DNA from: Zemynaea arenosa
Lineage (GTDB): Bacteria; Pseudomonadota; Gammaproteobacteria; Burkholderiales; Burkholderiaceae_D
Length of the DNA: 46,777 nt
Assembly: GCF_004614185.1 (NCBI RefSeq)
Contig: NZ_SPVF01000248.1
Location: 1-46,777 of the forward strand
Reading direction: 5' to 3'
A program made the position numbers and the translations under genes. Each line of letters begins with the position of its first letter. Position 1 is the stretch's first letter. Below the pieces are notes generated by a model. The model was not told the DNA's origin. It did no database searches and saw nothing but the letters and a program-made list of their open reading frames with translations. Positions 41,133-46,777 of this stretch are shown one piece after another.

Positions 41133-41233
41133 GACCCGGCAGGATAGCACCATGCCACGCACGCACGCCAGCAAAACCGGCGTCTTGACAGCCGCCCGGC
41201 TGGTATCATCGCGCCTCTTCATCAGGATCTGAC

Positions 41234-41809
41234 ATGGAAGCGTTCCTCATCTCCACCGGCATCGTCGCGCTGGCCGAAATCGGCGACAAGACCCAGCTGC
41301 TCGCCTTCCTGCTCGCGGCGCGCTTTCGCCGTCCGCTGCCGATCGTGCTCGGGATTTTCGTTGCCACCATCGTCAATCACGCCTTTGCGGCAGCGGTGGG
41401 CGCGTGGGTCTCGGCCACGCTCGGGCCGCAGGTGCTGCGCTGGGTGCTGGGCCTGGGCTTCATCGCCATGGCCGCGTGGATGCTGGTGCCGGATGAAGTG
41501 GACGAGGACGACGCCAAGCTGGCGCGCTACGGCGTGTTCATGACTACCCTGATCGCCTTCTTCCTGGCCGAGATGGGTGACAAGACACAGGTCGCCACCG
41601 TGGCGCTGGCGGCGCGCTTCGGCTCCATGGCGCCAGTGGTGGCCGGAACCACGCTGGGGATGATGCTGGCGAATGTGCCGGCGGTCTACTTCGGCGGCCG
41701 CATCGCCAACAAAGTGCCCCTCAAGCTGGTGCACGGGATCGCGGCGGCGATTTTCGCGGTGCTGGGCGTCCTGACGCTGCTTGGCGCGGGGGCATCCTAC
41801 GGGTTCTGA
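41234..41809 (+). CDS. TMEM165/GDT1-family (UPF0016) cation exporter
   Basis: The 191-residue inner-membrane protein has two repeats, each with the family motif E-x-G-D-K-T-Q: EIGDKTQ (15-21) and EMGDKTQ (113-119). About six hydrophobic segments surround them. Family members export Mn2+ (or exchange Ca2+/Mn2+ for H+). A TTGACA box (41185-41190) and TATCAT (41204-41209) precede it but are only 13 bp apart, so the promoter is doubtful. The leader is too short for the yybP-ykoY Mn2+ riboswitch often seen with these genes. The 3' end overlaps the convergent DUF3604 gene by 13 bp. Confidence 0.9.
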   Translation: MEAFLISTGIVALAEIGDKTQLLAFLLAARFRRPLPIVLGIFVATIVNHAFAAAVGAWVSATLGPQVLRWVLGLGFIAMAAWMLVPDEVDEDDAKLARYGVFMTTLIAFFLAEMGDKTQVATVALAARFGSMAPVVAGTTLGMMLANVPAVYFGGRIANKVPLKLVHGIAAAIFAVLGVLTLLGAGASYGF

Positions 41810-43434
41810 GCCGGCTTCTGGGTCACCCACACGGGGGCCGTCCACAGCATGCTGCCGTCGTCCTGCGTGACCTTCGCGTAGTAAAAATGCTCGCCCACGG
41901 CGGGCGCGATGGTTGCCGACATCTCTGCCGATAACTGCGCCACCTTGCCGTTGCGGGCAGGGACGCCTTCCATGATCGCCACCGTGGCGACGCGCTTGTC
42001 GCTGCTGCTGGCGTGGCGCACCTCCAGCCGCAGCGGACCGCTGCTGGCGAACCGTTCCCCCATCAGGTGGCCGTTCGCGGTCAGGACCAGCTGCGCTGTC
42101 TTGTCCATGGTCGCGAACACGCGGCGGGCGCGGATGGCTTCCAGCAGGTTGTCCGTGGTCAGGCGCCGCCCGCGCGGGATCAGCACCGCGGTGCGGTTGG
42201 CGTACGACGCGCCCCAGTTGGCGCAGTGGTTGTCCTGGCTCGATGAAAAGGCGATGTGGTAACCCGCTTCCAGCGCGCGGTTGCATGCGTCCTCGTAGCC
42301 ATGCCGACTGGTTTCGTCTTCATTCACCTTGCGCGAGTAGGCCGAGGTGTTAAGGACTTCGCACAGGGCGATGGTGTCGTCGCCATCCGGCGTGTACGCG
42401 AGCGGTACGCCGTTGACCTGGAACTGGCCGGTGAACGCGGGGTGGTTGAACTGGCCGATCCAGCCGCGCTGGCGCATCAGCGTATAGAGGGCGGCGTAGT
42501 CGCCACGGGCGGTGTACAGGTCGGCCAGCAGCGCGCCGTCCGCGTTGCGCTCCCAGCCCAGCAGCTCGGGGGCATTCAGGATGTTCAGGTGGCCGCCATT
42601 GCCGATCACGCCCCACTCCATGCCGTACAGGGCAACGAAATCCGAGTGGGTTGTGTTGAAGTCGTTGGCGGCGGTGAGGCCGGAGCGGTACAGCATGCGC
42701 GACCACCCGGGGTCGGCGCCGGCGTTGGTGCCGTCGGAGCCGTCGTACATGTGGTTATGCTCGGACGTCATCAGGAAGTCGAGGCCGTGGGCGCGGGCAT
42801 AGGTGTAGGCGTCGCCGGGGCCGTACAGGCCTGTCTGCGGGTCTTGGGCGCCAGTGCAGGTGGTGACTTCGGCGCCGCCGTCACTGTGGTTGGTCTGGCT
42901 GTGCAGGTTACCGTAGTAGACGGTGTAGGGGAGGTCGAAGGCTTGCTTGCGGCGCGCGGCGGCGGCAGCTGCGGCCAGCGGCGCCGGGTGCGCTGCGGGT
43001 GGGGCGCCGGTCAGGATGTCCCAAGATTGGTCGTCGCTGGTGCCGTCGGGCAGAGCGGCGTGCAGGTGGACGGTGTAGGTGCCGCGGGCTGGCTCGCCGC
43101 CGGGCAGCGTACCGTCCCATTCCACTTTGGTTTCGACGGGCTGGGTGGCCATGGCGGTGGTGCCTTGCCAGCGGCGCAGCACGGAGCCGGGGATGCTGGC
43201 GCCGGAGCGGGTCAGCTCCAGCGTCCAGCTGACTTGGGTGGCAGCGGGCAGGCCAGGGTAGCCGAAGCGCAGCGTGAACGTGCGCCGCTCGCCCGCCTCG
43301 CCGCGGTAGGGCGCGTACAGGGTCGCCTCGAACTCGCGGTGATCAGCGACGCCTGCCGCTGCGGGCAAAGGGAGCAGCGGTGCGGGCAACAACGTAGACA
43401 CAGCGAGCAGCAGGCAAGGCAAGCGTCGGGACAT
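41797..43434 (-). CDS. DUF3604 exported metal-dependent protein
   Basis: The 545-residue product has a signal peptide (MSRRLPCLLLAVSTLLPAPL, cleavage near AAAGV), an N-terminal beta-sandwich region (about 30-160, LRFGYPGLPAATQVSWTLEL), and a C-terminal PHP-like DUF3604 domain. The latter starts YYGNLHSQTNHSDGGAE and includes TSEHNHMYDG, GMEWGVIGNGGHLNI and a late SSQDNHCANWG, all rich in His/Asp metal-ligand candidates. The biochemical role of DUF3604 is unknown; a phosphoesterase activity is inferred from the PHP fold. GGAGG lies four bases before the ATG. Confidence 0.85.
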   Translation of the reverse strand: MSRRLPCLLLAVSTLLPAPLLPLPAAAGVADHREFEATLYAPYRGEAGERRTFTLRFGYPGLPAATQVSWTLELTRSGASIPGSVLRRWQGTTAMATQPVETKVEWDGTLPGGEPARGTYTVHLHAALPDGTSDDQSWDILTGAPPAAHPAPLAAAAAAARRKQAFDLPYTVYYGNLHSQTNHSDGGAEVTTCTGAQDPQTGLYGPGDAYTYARAHGLDFLMTSEHNHMYDGSDGTNAGADPGWSRMLYRSGLTAANDFNTTHSDFVALYGMEWGVIGNGGHLNILNAPELLGWERNADGALLADLYTARGDYAALYTLMRQRGWIGQFNHPAFTGQFQVNGVPLAYTPDGDDTIALCEVLNTSAYSRKVNEDETSRHGYEDACNRALEAGYHIAFSSSQDNHCANWGASYANRTAVLIPRGRRLTTDNLLEAIRARRVFATMDKTAQLVLTANGHLMGERFASSGPLRLEVRHASSSDKRVATVAIMEGVPARNGKVAQLSAEMSATIAPAVGEHFYYAKVTQDDGSMLWTAPVWVTQKPAQNP

Positions 43435-43498
43435 GCGGCCTCCATCGTATGGACGCCCAAGAAGACGCGTGCTGCAGCGCGATCGGGCGCCCCAGCAC

Positions 43499-43547
43499 GC
43501 GGACCGCGGACCGCGGACTGCCGACTGCGGGCTGCGGGCTGCGGGCT
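43499..43547. repeat. Heptanucleotide tandem repeat, seven units
   Basis: Seven 7-base units occur in a row: GCGGACC, GCGGACT, GCCGACT and then four exact GCGGGCT. They lie in the 196-bp spacer between the cyclic-glucan-synthase gene and the DUF3604 gene, within the possible leader of DUF3604. Confidence 0.9.
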
Positions 43548-43598
43548 GCGGGCTGCGCGGGGAGCACGGTGTTTCGTGGGCGTGCGGCTGTCAATGTC

Positions 43599-43617
43599 CC
43601 GCCGCGGAGCGCGGCGG
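43599..43617 (-). terminator. Strong GC hairpin just after the glucan-synthase stop
   Basis: CCGCCGCG and CGCGGCGG form a perfect 8-bp stem with a GAG loop (43599-43617), 13 bp past the stop codon. No T-run follows, so it may be an mRNA 3' stabiliser or a Rho-assisted end rather than a classical intrinsic terminator. Confidence 0.45.
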
Positions 43618-43630
43618 CGTTTGCGCTGCG

Positions 43631-46600
43631 TCAGGAGGCGTCGCCGAGGGTGACGCGGATCTCGTGCTCGCGATGATCGTCTGCCAGCACGATGCCGTCG
43701 CGGGCCTGCGGCTGGCCATCCAGCGCCAGCGACCACTCGGCGCCGCGCTCCACGCTGATAGCATACGTGGCGCTCCGCCAGCGCAGGCGCAAGCGGAAGC
43801 CTGGCCATTCCGGCGGCAGCAGCGGAGCCAGCGTCAGCCGGTCCGCCTCCACGTGCAGGCCAAGCAGCGACTCCACCAGCAAGCGGTACATCCACCCCGC
43901 CGACCCGGTGTACCACGTCCACCCGCCCCGCCCCTCGTGCCCGCGGGCCGAATACACATCCGCCGCCATCACATACGGCTCCACCCGATACCTCTCCACA
44001 CCTTCCGCATCGCGCGCGTGGTTGACGGGATTGATCATCCGGCACAGCTCCCACGCACGCGGACCGTCGCCGAGCCGCGCGAACGCCATCGCCGCCCATA
44101 CCGCCGCATGGGTGTACTGGCCGCCGTTCTCGCGCACGCCCGGCACATAGCCGCGGATGTATCCCGGATCGGTGCGACCCGCATCGAACGGCGGATCCAG
44201 CAGCTGCACCAGTTCCAGCTCCCGCCGCACCAGCAGCTGATCGACCTGCCGCATCGCCTTGCGCGCCCGTTGCGGATCGCCCGCCGCCGACAGCACCGCC
44301 CAGCTCTGCGAGATCGAATCGATCCGGCATTCGTCCGCCGCCGCCGTGCCGAGTGGCGTGCCGTCGTCGAAGTAGGCGCGCCGGTACCACTCGCCGTCCC
44401 ACGCGTGCCGCTCCAGATTGAGCGCCAGCTCCTGCGCCTGCTCGCGGCAGGTGGCCGCGAACTCCTGGTCCCCCTGCAGCCGCGCCACGCCTTCAAACTT
44501 GCGCAGCACATCGCACAGGAACCACCCGAGCCACACGCTCTCGCCCTTCCCCTCGGCGCCAACACGGTCCATACCGTCGTTCCAGTCCCCGGAGCCCATC
44601 AGCGGCAACCCGTGCTCCCCAAACCGCAAACCGTGCCGGAGCGCGCGTACGCAGTGCTCATACAGGCTGGCATGCTGCTGCGCCGGCTGCGGCAAGTCGT
44701 AGTAGGACTCTTCGTGTTCCTTGAGCGGCCGCCCTTCGATGAAACCCGCCGCCTCATCCAGCACGGCGCGGTCGCCGGTCGCGCTCACATAGGCATGCAC
44801 GGCGAACGGCAGCCACAGATAATCGTCCGAGCACATAGTCCGCACGCCGCGTCCGGATGGCGGATGCCACCAGTGCTGCACATCCCCTTCCGGGAACTGG
44901 CGGCTGGCTGCCAGCAAAATCTGTTCGCGCAGCAGCTGTGGATCGGCATGGACCAGCGCCACGGCGTCCTGCAGCTGGTCGCGGAACCCGAACGCGCCGC
45001 CCGACTGGTAGTAGCCGCTGCGCCCCCACAGCCGGCTCGCGATCACCTGATACGGCAGCCAGCCATTGGCCAGCACGTTCAGCTCGGGGTCGGGCGTCTC
45101 GACCTGCACGCCGCCCAGCAAGCCCTCCCAGCGTTCCTTCACCTTGGCCAGCGCCTGGTACGCGGCCACCGCGCCCGTGCGGGTGGCGATCATCTGCGCC
45201 AGCTCCTCGGTGCGGCGCCCACTCACGCCCAGCGCGAACACCACTTCCTGCGTCTCGCCCGGCGGCAGTTCGAGCGGCACCATGATGGCCGCGCACGGGT
45301 CGTAGCCGGCCCCGGTGCGGCTGGACAGGCGTGCGCGCAGCATCGCCGCGGGACTGCGCAGGCTGCGCTGGCGGCCCAGGAACTCTTCCCGGTCGGCCGT
45401 GACCGTGAAGCTGCGCGCATCGGCGTGGAAGAACGCCATCCGCCCCGCGAATTCCGTGTTGTAGCCATTGCGGGCAAACAGCGCACCGCTGGCCGGGTCG
45501 ATTTCGGTGACCACATGCGGCGCGCTGCGGTCGCGGTGTTCGCCCAGCACCCATTCGACATAGCCGGTGAGCGCGACCCGGCGCTTCATGCTACTGTCAT
45601 TGCGCACCTTGAGGATGCTGTACTTGATGCCTGCATCGGCTGCCACGAACACGGTCAGCTCGGTGTGCAGCCCGTCTTCCACGTGTTCAAAGACGCTGTA
45701 GCCCAACCCGTGCCGGGTCAGGTAGTCCCCCTGTCCGGCCGCGGGCAGAGGCGCCGGCGACCAGAAATGTCCCGTATGTTCGTCGCGTACATAGAAGGCT
45801 TCGCCGGACGTGTCCGAGACCGGGTCGTTGTCCCAGGGCGTCAGGCGGAACTCGTGAGCGTTCTCCGCCCAGGTGCAAGCCTGCCCGCTTTCGGAGACCA
45901 CGCTGCCGAACCAGGGATTGGCCAGCACATTGCACCAGGGCGCCGGGGTGGGGGCGCCGGCGCGCGTGCGGATCACGTACTCGCGCCCATCGGCACTGAA
46001 GCCGCCGGTGCCATTGGCGAGCATCAGCTCCGGCAGCTCGAGCTGCACCGGCTCGTGCACCAGCGCCGCGCGGGCGTCGGCGGCCAGCACCGGCACTCGC
46101 AAGGGACGCGGAACGGCGCGGCGCAACTGGTCGTCCAGCGCGCCGCGGTCGCCATCCAGCACGACGCGGGCCACGGCAGCGATCAGCACCTGGTCCTCCG
46201 GCGGCACCTGGTCCTGCAGGCGGACGAAGATCCCGCCGGGCCGGTCCAGGGCCTGCGCCTCGCCCGCGGACGTCACCAGCCCCATCAGCTGGTCGCGCAG
46301 GCCCTGGCGGTAGCCTTCGCGGTCATGGCACCAGATCACCAGGTCCACGGCCAGCCCCTTCAGGCGCCAGTATTCGTGCGCCTGCACCATCTGCCGCGCC
46401 AGCTCCATGTGGGCCGGATCGCGCAGGCGCAGGAGCACGATCGGGAGGTCGCCCGAGATCGAGTAGGCCCACAGGCCGGACTGGCCGCGCTGGTTGCGTG
46501 CGATGGTGGCGGGATCGGCGCGCAGGCGCGGCACGTTGAACACCACCGCGGCGGCCAGCCCGGCGTAGCGGCGCGCATCGGCGGTGCTGGCGTTAAGCTG

Positions 46601-46777
46601 GCGCAGCACCACCTGGCCGTGGGTCCAGGCCAGGTCGAACACCCGGTCGGCCGCCTGGCGGTCCTGATAGCGGCGCGCCAGGTCCTGCGCCGCGGCCCGG
46701 TCCGGCGCCACCCCGGTGACGAAGTCCAGCACCGCCGTCTCGTCCGGCTCGAGGACGATCCGGACGCGGATCGCCAG
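43631..46777 (-). CDS. Cyclic beta-1,2-glucan synthase (NdvB/ChvB type), C-terminal part, cut by window edge
   Basis: The frame is open to the right edge (1048 codons seen), so the gene continues beyond the window; full-length family members are about 2800 residues. The visible part includes an N-terminal beta-sandwich region, a glycoside-hydrolase-94 phosphorylase domain with LANGWLPYQVIASRLWGRSG, FGFRDQLQDAVAL and the catalytic-acid region GSGDWNDGMD (Asp codon 44577-44579), and the C-terminal PYVMAADVY/WTWYTGSAGWMYR blocks. In NdvB this end controls ring size while the absent front half (GT84) polymerises UDP-glucose. Periplasmic cyclic glucans serve osmoadaptation and host contact. Nearly all GH94 hallmarks are intact. 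Confidence 0.9.
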   Translation of the reverse strand: MAIRVRIVLEPDETAVLDFVTGVAPDRAAAQDLARRYQDRQAADRVFDLAWTHGQVVLRQLNASTADARRYAGLAAAVVFNVPRLRADPATIARNQRGQSGLWAYSISGDLPIVLLRLRDPAHMELARQMVQAHEYWRLKGLAVDLVIWCHDREGYRQGLRDQLMGLVTSAGEAQALDRPGGIFVRLQDQVPPEDQVLIAAVARVVLDGDRGALDDQLRRAVPRPLRVPVLAADARAALVHEPVQLELPELMLANGTGGFSADGREYVIRTRAGAPTPAPWCNVLANPWFGSVVSESGQACTWAENAHEFRLTPWDNDPVSDTSGEAFYVRDEHTGHFWSPAPLPAAGQGDYLTRHGLGYSVFEHVEDGLHTELTVFVAADAGIKYSILKVRNDSSMKRRVALTGYVEWVLGEHRDRSAPHVVTEIDPASGALFARNGYNTEFAGRMAFFHADARSFTVTADREEFLGRQRSLRSPAAMLRARLSSRTGAGYDPCAAIMVPLELPPGETQEVVFALGVSGRRTEELAQMIATRTGAVAAYQALAKVKERWEGLLGGVQVETPDPELNVLANGWLPYQVIASRLWGRSGYYQSGGAFGFRDQLQDAVALVHADPQLLREQILLAASRQFPEGDVQHWWHPPSGRGVRTMCSDDYLWLPFAVHAYVSATGDRAVLDEAAGFIEGRPLKEHEESYYDLPQPAQQHASLYEHCVRALRHGLRFGEHGLPLMGSGDWNDGMDRVGAEGKGESVWLGWFLCDVLRKFEGVARLQGDQEFAATCREQAQELALNLERHAWDGEWYRRAYFDDGTPLGTAAADECRIDSISQSWAVLSAAGDPQRARKAMRQVDQLLVRRELELVQLLDPPFDAGRTDPGYIRGYVPGVRENGGQYTHAAVWAAMAFARLGDGPRAWELCRMINPVNHARDAEGVERYRVEPYVMAADVYSARGHEGRGGWTWYTGSAGWMYRLLVESLLGLHVEADRLTLAPLLPPEWPGFRLRLRWRSATYAISVERGAEWSLALDGQPQARDGIVLADDHREHEIRVTLGDAS

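Noticed and set aside
41133-41233. yybP-ykoY Mn2+ riboswitch before the GDT1/TMEM165-family gene
   Set aside because: Only about 100 bp separate the two divergent genes and the conserved riboswitch loops are not visible.

Overview
The window is high-GC DNA from a betaproteobacterium, most likely an Oxalobacteraceae member of the Massilia/Telluria/Duganella type. This rests on the str-operon proteins, the gene style and the GC content; no database search was possible. Genes are dense, with short spacers and several start/stop overlaps. I see no tRNA, rRNA, CRISPR array, insertion sequence or prophage gene.

Region 1 (1-3700, minus strand) is the streptomycin operon, rpsL-rpsG-fusA-tuf (tuf cut by the window edge), behind a near-consensus sigma-70 promoter. 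Region 2 (3800-9920) holds a phosphoethanolamine-transferase-like enzyme, a DUF1624/HGSNAT-like membrane acyltransferase, a DUF1643 protein, a periplasmic two-lobed retropepsin-like protein and a membrane-anchored MutS-family ATPase. Several of these genes overlap tail to tail.

Region 3 (9921-17513, plus strand) is a self-contained export and control unit: membrane fusion protein, MacB-type ATPase, two FtsX/MacB-type permeases, an NtrC-type sigma-54 response regulator and a histidine kinase with almost no periplasmic sensor. A very good sigma-54 promoter match with upstream dyads lies in front, so the regulator probably controls its own operon. A spermidine-synthase-like gene and a TonB-dependent receptor follow.

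Region 4 (34268 down to 21026, minus strand) is the most unusual part. It is a ten-gene, tightly packed run: two tandem TldD/TldE pairs (a ~3 kb duplication), DUF4159, MoxR AAA+ ATPase, DUF58 (vWA-like), a BatA-like membrane protein, a large membrane-anchored protein and a final membrane protein with an in-frame hexanucleotide microsatellite. Both TldD copies carry Tat-type signal peptides and the zinc-protease motif, while both TldE partners have no signal. This suggests an exported TldD/E peptidase served by a MoxR/vWA-type machine.

Region 5 (34525-46777) holds an exported SAM-methyltransferase-like protein, a Deg-type serine protease, a DUF3224 protein, a MITE/REP-like element of about 140 bp, a serine beta-lactamase-type hydrolase and an M1 aminopeptidase in one operon, a GDT1/TMEM165-family cation exporter, a DUF3604 protein, and the C-terminal part of a cyclic beta-1,2-glucan synthase (GH94 end) that runs off the window.
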